Shown here in pieces: positions 48,101 through 60,734 of a DNA stretch of 64,000 nucleotides; positions within the stretch are counted from its first letter, which is position 1; every line of letters starts with the position of its first letter. The DNA is from Thalassia testudinum. Its lineage: Eukaryota; Streptophyta; Magnoliopsida; Alismatales; Hydrocharitaceae. Position numbers and translations under genes: made by a program. The DNA is taken from NCBI GenBank assembly GCA_037157565.1, contig JAZHRO010000073.1, positions 15,692,501 through 15,756,500 on the forward strand, written 5' to 3'. The notes below the pieces were generated by a model. It saw nothing but the letters and a program-made list of their open reading frames with translations. It made no database searches and had not been told where the DNA came from.

Positions 48101-49916
48101 TGATTGCATCGCAAAAATACACCTGCAATTGTGCCGTCTTATGCTATTTCCTAGCATTACCAGTGCATATTAGGGTTCCATAGTCGCATTTGTAAAAATA
48201 CATGCATGCATGCATTTAATTGAGAGGGGAGGAGAGTGAATAAATTGGCCTCGCAATTCACATTTTCCTTAAGTGCTGCCTTGCAAAAATTCCATCTTCA
48301 TTTTTTATTTTCTTTTTGAGTTTCTTCCTGCGGCTACCTGGCAACTTCTCCTCACGCCATTCCCTGCTCAAGCCCTTCCCTACGACTGCCTCTCCCTGCC
48401 AAGCCATGCGTAAGCATGCACAGCCAGGGCATGGCTGTGCATGCTCTCCTCTTCTTTAAAAAGAGGGCACGGCTTCTTCTTGCAGGCAGCCTAGTCCTTC
48501 CACACAAAAGAACCCACAGCTCCGCTTCTCCTTCCCAGCCACCATCTCCTCCCTCTCCCTCCATATGCCGGCCCTCCTCCTCTGAGGAGACAATCGGTGG
48601 ATAGGAGCACCTCACGGTGGTGCACAACCACCACCGTGAGTCCACCACCACCCAGCTCACCATAGAGCCGGTGGGCTTGGCGGCTCTTCCCTGACTTCTT
48701 CACTTTCCAGCCACTTCAACCATTGCCACAGGCTTCAAGGTCTAAAGCTCCACGGCAGTAGCAGCAAAGCAGCAGCGGCAAGGCGGCAGCAGCAGCAGCC
48801 GCCTAGCCCATTCCGCGCATGACTGCAGGCCGCCCTCACCTCTAGTGCGTGCCTGCAGGCACCATTGCCTCCAGCTACTTTGCCCTGTCGCGCTCCCTCC
48901 TTTGCTCAGAACCAGCCACCGTGCACCTCTGCAATGGCTGGCTAAGCACCCCAGCGCACGCCAGACAACAGCCGCAGGCCACCGCGCGCCTTATCGCGCC
49001 CCTTCGTCCGCAACCCAGCCCTCCCCGCGTGCTCTGTTGCGAGGTCCCGACCACAATCCAGCAGCCGGAGCAACTCCACCGCGCGCGCTGAGCCGTCCGC
49101 ATTCACAGCATCGCCCGTACCCGGTCGCTCGGTGCGGCCTTACACTGTAGCCACTGTTCACGCCAGTCTGTGGAACACTGTGGCTACAGTGGGGTAACCG
49201 GTGAGCTTCTCACTTAACCGGTCACCCGGCGCGCCACGACCGGCCACTGCCCGCGCACGCGTTCAGCCTCGCGCCCGCTCCACCGCCAGTCCGCGCATTT
49301 GTGTGAGCCTGCGTCGCTCGCACCCGCCCGCTCCCTCCCTCGACTTCGCCCGCGTGCGCCTGCTAGTGACCTCTCCTGGAGCCTGCGCGCATACGCGCCT
49401 GTGCGCGAGCTTCAATCACCAGACGTCGCTCCGCTGCTGCAGACGACTTAAAAAGAGCCTCTTCACTCCAGCAGGAAGCGTGCGGCAGCCCTCTCTCTCT
49501 CTCTCACACAGTGCACTCTCCCTCTCTCTCTGCAAATACACATACGCACACACACTCACACTTTCATACATGCACACACACACCTATACAATATTATATA
49601 CTTATATCTATATATACATATATATATTTATATCTATATATATTTATATACATATATACATATATATACATATGTATATATATATATACTTATATTTATA
49701 CATATAGTAGTACCTATATACTTATGTATTAGTATACATACATACATATATATATATATATATCTATATACTTATATATATACATATATATATATATTTA
49801 CATATATGCATATACTTATATACATATACATATATATATACTTATATCTATATATATAGTAGTATTTATATAACTAAGTATTAGTATACATATAGATATA
49901 TACACATATCTATATA

Positions 49917-49973
<57 letters not shown>

Positions 49974-50138
49974 CTGCTTATGCATATATATATATACATA
50001 TACATATATATATATATACATATATATACATATATATATATAAATATACATACATATATACATATATATCTAAATATACATATATACATATATATATACA
50101 TATCTAGCTACATATATCTATATATACATATATATATA

Positions 50139-50174
<36 letters not shown>

Positions 50175-51058
50175 TATATATACATACATACATATATCTA
50201 TCTATACATATAGCTACATACATATATACATATATACTTATATATATATATATTTATACATATATATATACATATATAACTACATATATATATACCTATA
50301 TATTCATAACCATATATATATATATGTACATATACATATATTTACATATATATAGATATTTTCACATTACTTACCATACGTGGTATCGCGGGAATATCTG
50401 CACCAGTTGCTGATATTCCCCGATACACGCGTACAAAAAGTGTGTTCGCATTCATTTTCCACCATCCATCCTACAGCTTACACGTGGCACTTCGTCCTGT
50501 TGGTTGCATCTTTCTAGACAACGACCGACTCGACACCGTGCTACACTCCATCTCCACCTCCACCCTCACCCCTTTATATATATAATATATACCTATATAT
50601 ATATACACTATATTTACTTTATTTCTGTTTCTCTTTCTTGTTAGTAAAAAGATAAAAAGAATATATAAAAGAGAAAAGATAATCTTTGACTTGTAGGTAC
50701 TCTATCTTGTGAATAGCGAGACCCGTTTTGGAACCCTGTTTTGGCTCAAAGCCAAGAACACAATTTTGAGGGTGTGCCTCAAGGACAAAGATTACCATAA
50801 AAAAATCTAAGTAGAAAAAAAAAACACCAAAAACACAATAAACGAATGGAAGAGATTCGTTGTATGAAAGGCGTAGAAACTTGACTCGTAACCCCACTTC
50901 CCTGAGTTGGACCCTGGGCCTAAAAGTTACCAAGATAAAATCATGTAGGCCAGGTTAAAAATTTTGTAAAGAGATGGTTAGGTCTGATTTAGGTTAACCA
51001 CTATACACACTTCAATGATAAAATCACCATATTAACAACCTATCCGAGTCTGACACCA
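48101..51058 (+). repeat. 3' LTR of D
   Basis: Continues D after H; contains the CATGCATG run (48201-48215), the perfect hairpin (48611-48640), paired hairpins (49143-49229), CT/CA runs (49490-49575), AT minisatellite (49575-50365) and end block TCTGACACCA. With 46375-46379 it is the counterpart of 37728-40542. Confidence 0.9.
49575..50365. repeat. AT minisatellite in the 3' LTR of D
   Basis: About 790 bp, longer than in the 5' LTR (about 640 bp). Marker blocks with GTATTAGTATACAT at about 49726 and 49880 are about 155 bases apart. Confidence 0.9.
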
Positions 51059-51166
51059 TATACGTATATATATATATGTATCTAATAGTGTACAGGTATG
51101 TGTGTGTGTGTGTATGAAAGTGTGAGTGTAAGTGTGTAAGTGTCGGTAAAGCGAGTGAGAGAGTGC

Positions 51167-51211
<45 letters not shown>

Positions 51212-51368
51212 GCGTGCTTCCTGCTGGAGTGAAGGAGGCAAGCATTAAGACGTCTAAGGCAGCCAGCCGTCGTCTGGAGTCCACACGCGCACACGCAGGC
51301 GGGTAGGCATGCAGAGAGAGGTGCGTTGGGAGGGAGTGAGCGCAGGGAGAGGAGAGGCCGCAGCACAC
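51059..51368 (-). repeat. 5' LTR of C, second fragment
   Basis: Begins with the TATAC duplicate of D's insertion and matches 17972-18260 of C's 3' LTR, including the GT and GA runs (51100-51206). Ends at CACAC where E starts. Confidence 0.9.
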
Positions 51369-51727
51369 TGATTGCATCGCAAAAATACACCTGCAATGGT
51401 GCCTTCTTGTGCTATTTCCTAGCATTACCTATGCATATTAGGGTTCCATAATCGCATTTGTAAAAATACATGCATGCATGCATTTAATTGAGAGGAGAAT
51501 AAATAAGTGGCCTTCCAATTTACGTTTTTCCTCAAGTGCATCTCTGCTAATTCACCATCTTTTTATTTTTTATTTCACTTGTTTTTTTACATCTTTCCTG
51601 CAGCTGCATGCATCTTCTTCTCCTCGCACCATTCCCTGCTCCAGCCCTTCCTTGCAGCTGCCACTCCCTGCCGTGCCCCATGCAGCCACATGCACAACTA
51701 GGGCATGGCAGTGCATGCCTTCCTCCT

Positions 51728-51738
51728 CTATAAAAAAG
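51728..51738 (+). promoter_or_regulatory. TATA box of E's LTR
   Basis: CTATAAAAAAG in the conserved block before AGGG(C/T)TCGGCTCC; the copy in the 3' LTR is at 61903-61913. Confidence 0.65.
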
Positions 51739-52839
51739 AGGGCTCGGCTCCTTCTTGCAGCAGCCTGGTCCCAGCCAAAAAAAAAACCTGCAGCTTCTTC
51801 TCCAGGCCACCGTCCTCTCCTCACTTTCCCTCCACACGTCGGCCCTCCTCGGAGACACCCGGTGGATAGGAGTCTTCACGCCATTTCAGCCATTGCCGCA
51901 AGCTTCAAGCTGTGAAGCTCAACCGGCCACCGCACACCCTACAGCAGCCGGCCAAGCCCCACAGCAGCACCAGCAAGGCGGTAGCAGGCTGCCCTCGCCT
52001 TTCCACGTGAACCTGCAAGCGCACTCAACTCCTACTCATTCACACTACAGTCGCGCTCTCTCTTTCACAATCAGCCACCACGCACCACTGCAGTGCTGGC
52101 CAAGCCTCTCTGCGTGCCCTTGCCGACTCCCGCAAGCCACCGCGCAAGCAGCCATCGCCCTCGCCCTCCCCCGCGCACACCAACTCCCTCTCCGCGCGCT
52201 TTGTCGCGAGCTTCTCCGTGCCCGCAACCGGCCGACATAGACCCTCTTCCTTGCACGCTAGCCGCGAGCTGGCCGCACTCACGGCACCTGCAACTCCCGG
52301 TCACGCAGTGCGGCCTTACACTATAGCCACTGTTCATGCGAGTCTACGCGACACTGTGGCTACAGTGGGGTGACCGGTGAGATTCTCACTTTACTAGTCA
52401 CTCGACGTGCCACTACCGTCGTTCGCCCGTGCGCGCGCTCGCCCGCATCACCTGCACCCGCCCGCGTACGTTTGCATGCGCCAGCCCTCTCCCAGCACCG
52501 GCCTTCGCCCGCTTCCTTCACCGCATGCACTTACGAGCGCCAGCACCTACTCTCCACGCAGCGTGGAGGGCTGCGGCCTCCTTGCGTGCGGCCACTCCCT
52601 CCAGCGCACTCTCCTCGCGCGCATACGTGCTCGCGCGCGTGCACGTGGAAGCCCCCAGATGGCTCTCTGAAGCTACGGACGTCTTAACTCGCCTCCCTCA
52701 CCTCCAGCAGCACAGGTGCTCTCTCTCTCTCCCGCTCTCCCTCTCTCTCTCTCACTCTCTCTCACAACACTCTCTTTATCGACACTTACACACACATACA
52801 CTCACACTTCACACACACACACACCCCTATACTCTATTT

Positions 52840-53216
52840 TATACATATATATATATACGTATACTTATATATATTGATATATATGTACATATATTTATAT
52901 ACATATATATATACACATACATATATATATATATATACTTATATTTACACATATAGTAGTACCTATATACTTATGTATTAGTATACATACATATATATAT
53001 GCATATATATATCTATAAACTTATATATATACATATATAGATATATATATACATATATACATATACTTCTATACATATACATATACATATATATATATAA
53101 TTATATCTATATATATAGTAGTATTTATATAACTAAGTATTAGTATACTTATAAATATATACATATATATATACATATATCTATATATATATTATTACCT
53201 ATATAACTAAGTATAA

Positions 53217-53247
<31 letters not shown>

Positions 53248-53590
53248 CACACCTACATATATATACATCTATATATACATATATATATATATAGCTACGT
53301 ATATCTATATATACATATATTACTATATACATATACATACATATATATTTACATCTATATAGTTATATATACATACTTATAAATATATATATATATATAG
53401 ATCTATACATATATTTATCTATACTTATATATATTTATATATATATATACACATATACATATATACATATATAGCTACATACATACATACATATACTTAT
53501 ATATATACATATATATATACATATATATACCTATTTATAACCATATATACATATAGATATATTTACATATATACATATAAATATATTTTC
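52840..53590. repeat. AT minisatellite in the 5' LTR of E
   Basis: About 750 bp of TATATACA-type repeats with marker blocks GTATTAGTATACAT/TTAT near 52976 and 53137. Confidence 0.9.
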
Positions 53591-54285
53591 ACATTATTTA
53601 CCATACGCTATATTGCAGGAATATCTGCACCAGTTGCTGATATTCCCCGATACACGCGTACAAAAAGTGTGGTCACATACATCTTCCACCATCCATCCCA
53701 CACTCCACGCAGCACCTCATCCTGTTGGTTGCGTCTTTCTAGACGACGACCGACTCGACACCGTGCTACACTCCATCTCCGTCTCCACCCCCACCCCTTT
53801 ATACATATATAATATCTACCTATATATATACTATATTTACTTTATTTCTGCTTATCTTTCATGCCAATAAAAAGATAAAAAAATATATAAAAGAGAAAAG
53901 ATAATCCTTGACTTGCAGGTACATCGTCTTGCGTATAGCAAGACCCATTTTGGAACCCTATTTTGGCTCAAAGCCAAGAACTTAATTTTGAGGGTGTGCC
54001 TCAAGGACAAAGACTACCAGGAAAAAATCTAAATAGAGAAAACCCCAAAAACACAATAAACGAATGGAAGAGACTCGTTGTAGGAAAGGCGTAGAAACTT
54101 GACTAGTAACCCCACTTCCCTGAGTTCGACCCTGGGCCTAAAAGTGACCAAGATAAAATTAAGTAGGCTAGGTTAAAAATTTTGTAAAGAGATTGTTAGG
54201 TCCGATTTAGGTTAACCACTATACACACTTCAACGATAAAATCACCATATTAACAACCTATTCGGGTCTGACACCACACCTTTTC

Positions 54286-54303
54286 TGGAGCCGTTGCCGG
54301 GGA
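54286..54303 (+). other. tRNA-Asp-type primer-binding site of E
   Basis: TGGAGCCGTTGCCGGGGA, 17 of 18 matches, nine bases after the LTR end. Confidence 0.92.
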
Positions 54304-55674
54304 AGTACGCCTTCAAGTAAGTTTTTATTCCATTCCTTTCAATTTTTCTCTTCTCTCTTCACGGGTATCTCTGTTTTGGTGTGCAGGTGAACCTGTTGCA
54401 AGGAAAAGACAGGAAAATGAAGTCGAAGATGTGAGTAGATCCATGGCGGGAACGAGAGCGTGAAGACGCCGACACTGCATTGGAGCTTCGCACATGTTGC
54501 CGAACAAGTAGGTTTTCTTTTCTTAGCAAACTAGGGTTAACTTGCCACCTTAATAAAAAAAAAAAACTAAAAAACTAAAAAACTAGAAAAACTTCTTGGG
54601 ATCTCTTGGGGCAAGTGGACTAAAATTCACTTGTTTGATTGATTGTCTTCACTCCCACCGCCTCGGGATTTCCCACCCTACTTCGCATAGCGAAAATCCG
54701 AGAATCTTGATTCTTGAATTTTTCGCCGTGTGAAGTATTCTTTGAGGCAAATAAAAAGATTGATTGCACCCCTCTTTGCCACATTTACCTGCAAATTCGG
54801 GATCACATTTTTGGTGGGGAGACTTGGAATTGAGTTGATTCCAACCCCACCACGACTTTTCAACTTGCCTCAGATTCGATCCCGAGTATTTCAACACCAA
54901 CAATTTTAGTTTCTTTATCTGTTGATTGAGCCTTGTATGGACATCTTTTTGGTGATTAGGAGCACTTGAATTGAAGTGCTTTGGCTCCCTTTCACATAAA
55001 CTCTAAAGCTGATTTATGCATCCACACATAGAAATCTCCATTTAGGGTAGCCCATTGCATTTTAGCATGCATTAACCAACTGATATTGAAGAAGGGTTTG
55101 TTGGGCTTTGAAGAAAATCGGTATTCTCTCAAAAACCCGGAGATTGGTTGAATTGGTAATTTAGAGAAATCCTAAAATTCATACTACTCAAGGCTGAACT
55201 CTAAAAACCATTCACCAATAAAAACTTTAATTCGGGGAGATTTCCCCGTTGCATGCTTGTTTTACACACTCTAAAAATCAATCACTTGGGCATTACCCGT
55301 AATAAACGCCCTTCACATTACAAAAGCACTTGATCCTAAGCCTCTAACGAAAACTGGTAGTAACTTGACCCTTCCTAAGGATTGGAGGTCTAACTACTTG
55401 CGTGTAGCAGCTACGTGCTAGTGAGAGTTCCCGCGTGCTATCGGGTGTCTAGGACCGGGGCAAACGGCCTTTCAATCTGGCTCGGTGGTTCCACGGTGCT
55501 CGCATTCAGTTCCGTAGTTCGTGATAGCTGGTAACTTAGATCTTTAGGTCTAAGGGCACACTGTAGAGGTTAGGAATTTGATTGTATTGATTTGTCATCA
55601 AGTGTACCTTTGCGACGTCGTTTCTCTCATCTCTTTTCCCTTCTCATCTCCCCTTACTCTTCCTGTGGTAGTGC
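54304..55674 (+). other. Leader of element E
   Basis: 1.37 kb untranslated, homologous to the leaders of C and D; no gene seen. Confidence 0.75.
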
Positions 55675-56892
55675 ATGTTTGGGAGGAGGTCACAAAACCC
55701 TGAACTGTTTGAATTGCCTGATAAATTTAGAAAAGGAGCCCAATCGTCCTCCTCCTCCACAAACATGGCAAACACCCCCATCTCACCACTTCGTCACAAT
55801 ACTAATTCTTCCAACACTAGGCTTATCCCGAGAAACCCTGTAAGACCTTCCTTACCGAGTGTCGCGTCGAGCGACTTAGTAAGTCATGTGGATCTGGCTT
55901 ATGCAAGCCAGTATTTCGACACGGAGGCCCAAGCCTCCGTGTGCTCGGACGCATATTCACATGCGGACATGTCTTTTGGCATAGAAGACGCTTGCGCCCT
56001 GGGGAACAACCCGTTCTCTGCCACGTATAACCTAGGGTGGAGAAATCATCCAAATTTCGCATGGTCCAACAACCTGCAGCTCCAAAACCCCGCAAGTGGA
56101 CCAATGCGACCGTCCGCACCCGTCATACCAAGGGCCCAGTTTAATCCTATGGCGAATCCGCCATCAGGCCCTTGCGTACCACAAACAAAACACACATCAA
56201 GTCCTCTTGATAAATTGATGCGAATGATGATGGAAATGTCAAAGCGCCATAAAGAGAACATGAGCTCTCTTCAGCACCAATTGGCGCAGCAGAATGCTAA
56301 GATCAGTCAACTACGCATGGTGACTCGTTCTCAGGGCACTCTTCCCGCCCAACCTATTCCAAACCCGCAAAACTTCGTACCCCGTGGTCCTCAACCACAG
56401 GTACGACCTTCTCAGGGACAGGTTAATCAAATTTTGTAAGCTTCGAGCATTCCACCGGGATTTCAGGCTAGTCCCACTGCAGCACCGCACTCTAATGTCC
56501 CTATTGCGGACCCTCCTCCACCGTATGATCCCACTGGACCCGCATCGTCCAATGCTATCACTATGAGGAGCGGTAAGCAGACCGTCAATCCGCCTCGACC
56601 TGATCCTAGCCCGTCTTCTTCATCGCCCTCTCATTCGGGATGCGCACCTCATTCACGAGAGGACGATACACCCAAATTGGTTCCAGAATCAGTTCCATTC
56701 CCTGAGGCTCTTCTGAGGGAGCCAAAAGGCAAAAAGAAAGATACGTAGGCCTTTGATAACCTGCGTAATTTGTTCAGGGATGTAGAAATCACGGTACCCC
56801 TGCTCGAGGCTATCGACCACATACCTACCATCGCCCGATTTTTCAAAGACTACACAACACCCAGGCGATAGTCAAAGAAAACTAAGAATCCA
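55675..56892 (+). pseudogene. Athila-type gag of E with in-frame capsid deletion
   Basis: The ATG at 55675 gives MFGRRSQNPELFEL, but at ATGGC (55765-55769) the sequence jumps from the early N-terminus to what is residue about 350 in C and D. About 963 bases (321 codons) of the gag core are gone, and both ends of the missing block in D carry ATGGC (42040 and 42989). The frame stays open across the join for 254 codons, ending near 56439. It then continues, with stops near 56437, 56746 and 56870, into the protease. The retained part has the DACALGNNPF block and a helical SKRHKENMSSLQHQLAQQN segment (about residues 190-210). Without the core it should not form particles. Confidence 0.85.
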
Positions 56893-57700
56893 ATGGTTCT
56901 CTCGCCTCATGCGAGTTGTGCTATACTGTCAAATCTACCACCGAAGCAGAAAGATTTGGGCACACTGCTTATTTCCTGTAGCATCCAAGGCTGCAGTTTT
57001 AACCGTGCCCTACTTGATCTAGGATCTTCCATAAATCTGATACCAACCATCAAGCTCAAAAAATTTTCCTTGGGAAATTTCAAACCCACCCCTGTCACGT
57101 TACAGTTGGCAGATCGTTCTATCAAAATCCCAAAGGGTGTGGTGGAAGACGTGGTGGTTAGGGTAACAGTCTCTGTTTTCCTGTTAACTTTCTTGTTTTA
57201 GATATGGAAGTTCCTAGTTCACTTTTTGATTGTCCGATCATCCTCTGTCGACCTTTCTTGGCCATAGCCTGTGCCCATATCGACTGCGAGTCGGGCTGTA
57301 TTGAGATTGCCGTTGGATTTGAGAAGCTCAAGCTTAACATCTTCAATGCAGCCAGGAACTTTGATTGCGATTGCATCAAGGATGACACGCCTGACGAGGA
57401 CATGGCCGTCAGCACGTGTATCAAACTAATTGGGACCTATTCAGACTGCTGCGGATTACCTATAAACACTGATGACTGCCTGACCAACACATATTGTGAC
57501 ACTCCCCCATCCCTCCCTTGTCCCGTACCTTCTCCTGACCAGACTTCTGACGAGGTTTTCTCCGCTTCCCATACCTCATGGTCTGAGTTATATCCGGGCT
57601 ACTCAGCGCCGGTCCACACTCTTGAAGACTGGATTGCCCTTTCTTCCCCACCAAATCAGGCAGATTTGCAAATCTACACTGGGGCTATTCATTTTTGGAT
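56893..57700 (+). pseudogene. Athila-type protease of E, frameshifted
   Basis: Aspartic protease with RALLDLGSSINLIPT (about 57005-57050). A lost base near 57165 shifts the frame; the second part (from 57204) carries CESGCIEIAVG and KLNIF. Another shift near 57700 leads into the RT frame. The homologues in C and D stop at the deletion scar soon after, whereas E continues into RT. Confidence 0.8.
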
Positions 57701-59370
57701 CCATCTATCCAAGAAGCCCCTCTTCGTAGCCAATCTGAAGGCCAATTTCTTCCTCCTGACTTTTTCTCCAACCCGCCTGGGACACTCTCGTCCCAAGAAA
57801 TGCCAGATCTTACACCATCCACTCACGAGCTGAAAGAGCTTCCTAGTACACTTAAGTATGTTTTCCTGGGACCAAATGAAATGCTCCCTGTAATCATCAA
57901 TTCGAAATTTACCAGGGAGCAAGAGTGCAAACTGACTAAGGTCCTCATAGAACACAAGGCAGCTATTGGATGGTCCTTATCAGACTTATCTGGCATTAGC
58001 CCCTCCTACTGCACTCACCGTATATATACAGAGGAGGAGGCTCGACCTTCTCGCGAGATGCAGTGACGTCTCAACCCTAACATGCGGGAGGTCGTTAAGA
58101 AAGAAATCATTAAGTGGCTGGATGCGGGTATAATCTACCCGATCAGCGATAGCCCCTTGGTGAATCCGATTCACGTTGTGCCCAAAAAGGTAGGACTCAC
58201 CATCCGTGTCAATGACAGGGGTGAATCCATCCCTACACGCACTCCTACATCTTGGAGAGTGTGTGTAGATTATAGGAAACTCAATGCTGCAACCAAGAAA
58301 GATCACTTTCCACTACCATTCATTGACCAAATCCTGGAGCGGTTAGCAGGAAATAAATTTTTCTGTTTCTTGGATGGATTCTCAGGATATAACCAGGTGG
58401 CAATTGACCCCCGAGACCAAGAGAAAACCACTTTTACCTGCCCCTTTGGCACCTTCGCATTTAGAAGGATGCCGTTCGGACTTTGCAACGTGCCAGCAAC
58501 TTTCCAAAGATGTATGCTGGCGATATTCCATGACATGGTGGGTGACTTTCTCGAGGTCTTCATGGATGACTTTTCAGTCTTTGGACCATCTTTCAACGAA
58601 TGTCTTGCCAACCTGACTCGTATCCTTAGGAGATGTATTGATGTAAACCTCGTGCTTTCCTGGGAAAAAGGTCATTTTATGGTGCATGAGGGAATTGTTC
58701 TCAGACATATCATCTCCGATAGGGGTATCGAGGTTGACAGAGCTAAGCTCGATGTCATTACTGATTTACCTATGCCTGGCTCTGTCAAACAAATCCGCTC
58801 CTTCCTGGGACACGTCAGTTTTTATAGGAGATTCATCAAAGACTTCTCGAAAATTTCTCGACCCTTAACTCATCTCCTATCAACCGACGTACCCTTCGAT
58901 ATAGGCCACAACTGTATACAAGCATTCACGCAGTTGCGTAATGCTGTCACCAAGGCCCTTGTTCTCCAGCCGCCTGATTGGTCCCTCGACTTTGAACTTA
59001 TGTGTGATGCTTCTGACCTTGCAGTCAAAGCCATCCTGGGACAAAGACGCGATAGACACCCCTTCGTGGTATACTATGCCAGTAAGACATTGGACGAGGC
59101 CAAGCGTAATTATACTACCACTGAAAAAGAACTACTGGCGGTCATCTTTGGGCTAGAGAAATTCCTCTCTTACCTTCTGGGCTCTCACGTTATTGTTTTC
59201 ACTGGTCACACGGCCATTCGCCATCTCATGCACAAGAAGGATGCCAAGCCTAGACTGATTCGTTGGATCCTTCTGCTCCAGGAATTTGACATTGAGATTC
59301 GCGATAAGGCCGGAGCCAGAATGTTGTGGCTGATCACCTTTCCAGACTGGACCCTGACCATATTGGACTT
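57701..59370 (+). pseudogene. Athila-type reverse transcriptase and RNaseH of E
   Basis: Copies element RNA to DNA. One TGA at 58064-58066 separates the connecting segment from the RT; an Arg CGA would decay to this by C-to-T. From 58082 the frame is open for 433 codons: [33 protein letters not shown] (D98) and FMDDFSVFG (160-168), so the RT catalytic residues are kept. RNaseH has MCDASD (first Asp kept) and [16 protein letters not shown] (Glu kept), but FTGH where Athila relatives have a T-D-H motif, so a catalytic Asp is lost. The frame fails near 59340 before integrase. Confidence 0.88.
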
Positions 59371-60686
59371 TGCCGATCAATGAAATTTTTCCTGATGAGC
59401 ACCTATTGGAAATAAATGTGGCAAGTGGACCGTGGTATGCCGACATTGCAAATTACCTTGCTTCTGGATCCCTTCCACGTGGCTGGCCTAAAAAGCAGTG
59501 CGAGCATCTCATGGCAGAAGCAAAGTATTATTTCTGGGATAATCCACTTCTTTTTCGGATAGGTGCTGATCAAATCATCCGTCGCTGTATTCTGCCACGA
59601 TCAGGCCTGCGGAGGCCATTTCTCTGGGAGGAAAACTGCAGCCAAGGTGTTGCAGTGCGGTTTCTTTTGGCCCTCCCTTCACCAGGATGCACATAATTAT
59701 GCCAAGCATTGCACTAGGTGCCAATCGTTAGGGTCAATGTCACGTCGTGACATGATGCCCTTACAACCCATCCTAGTTGCAGAAATCTTCAACATCTGGG
59801 GAATTGACTTCATGGGTCCCTTTCCTCTGTCCAACTGCTTCGAATTCATTCTCGTGGCCAATGACTATGTTTCGAAATGGATCGAGGCTATTCCCGCACG
59901 CCATGCTGACCATGTTATATCCACCCGATTTGTCAAAGACCACATCTTTGCGCTCTTTGGGATCGCTCGAGCCATTATCTCGAATGGAGGAAGCCACTTT
60001 ACCCATGCTTCTTTTTGGGCACTTCTGAGGAAATACGGAGTCCACCATCGTATCACATCCCCGTATCACCCTCAGACGAATAGCCAGGCAGAGGTGTCGA
60101 ACCGGCAAATCAAGCAAATTCTCCAGAAAATGGTTCAGCTTGACCGTAAGGATTGGTCCGACAAGCTGATTGATGCACTTTGGGCATATCGGACCGCCTT
60201 CAAGGCTCCCCTTGGCATGTCTCCGTATAGAATCATTTACGGGAAGCCTTGTCATTTGCCCGTGGAGTTGGAGCACCGCGCTTATTGGGTGGTTCGCCAA
60301 TGTAACCTCGACCCAGACCTGTGTGGTCGAGAAAGAAACTCCAACTTCAGGAGCTGGAAGAGCTCCGTCGTGAAGCCTATGATTCTGCTTTAACCTTCAA
60401 ACAACGCACTAAGGCTTTTCACAACAGCCGTATTCGGTGGAAAGAATTTGAGCCATCTCAGCAAGTTTGGCTCTATAATGCTCGACTCAAATTCTTTCCT
60501 GGGAAATTGAAGTCCAAATGCACTAGTCCTTTCCTGGTCTCAAGAGCATTCCCCAACGGGGCCGTTGAGATCGAAGATCCCAAATCTGGGCGTAAATTTA
60601 TGGTCAACGGGCAGCGTTTGAAACCCTATCTGACTCATGAACCTGTCCCCATTGGAGAAACCATTGCCCTGCTGGAGGGTAACTAA
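59371..60686 (+). pseudogene. Athila-type integrase of E, multiply frameshifted
   Basis: Zinc-binding end with CTRCQ (about 59720), core with IWGIDFMGPFP (first Asp), IISNGGSHF near 59975-60001 where the second catalytic Asp has become Asn, and QAEVSNRQIK (Glu kept). The frame changes near 59600 and again near 60330. The C-terminal part (60321-60686) includes KVWLYNA-like QQVWLYNARLKFFPGKL, GAVEIEDPKSGRKF and RLKPYL, as in element A at the window start. The stop is at 60684-60686. Not functional. Confidence 0.88.
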
Positions 60687-60734
60687 TTCTTTGCCTCATT
60701 CTGAGTTCAGCTGGGGACGTTAAATTCAGCGCAC

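Larger units (their letters stand above)
37728..51058 (+). mobile_element. Athila-type gypsy element D, pol-deleted, containing solo LTR H
   Basis: Plus-strand element inserted in the minisatellite of C's LTR; TATAC is duplicated at 37723-37727 and 51059-51063. Parts: LTR, PBS, leader, gag and protease remnants, pol-deletion scar at 45056-45069, two purine tracts, LTR. Removing H (1,721 bp plus TSD) leaves about 11.6 kb. A 250-base sample of its LTRs differs by roughly 6%, so it is older than F. Confidence 0.92.
51369..54276 (+). repeat. 5' LTR of E
   Basis: 2,908 bp, TGATTGCA to GACACCA. CATGCATG run (51469-51483), TATA (51728-51738), C-rich leader-like stretch, CACTATAGCCAC hairpin (52319-52367), CT/CA runs (52715-52830), AT minisatellite (52840-53590) and end block. 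It lacks the 12-bp CACGGTGGTG hairpin found in C and D. Confidence 0.9.
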
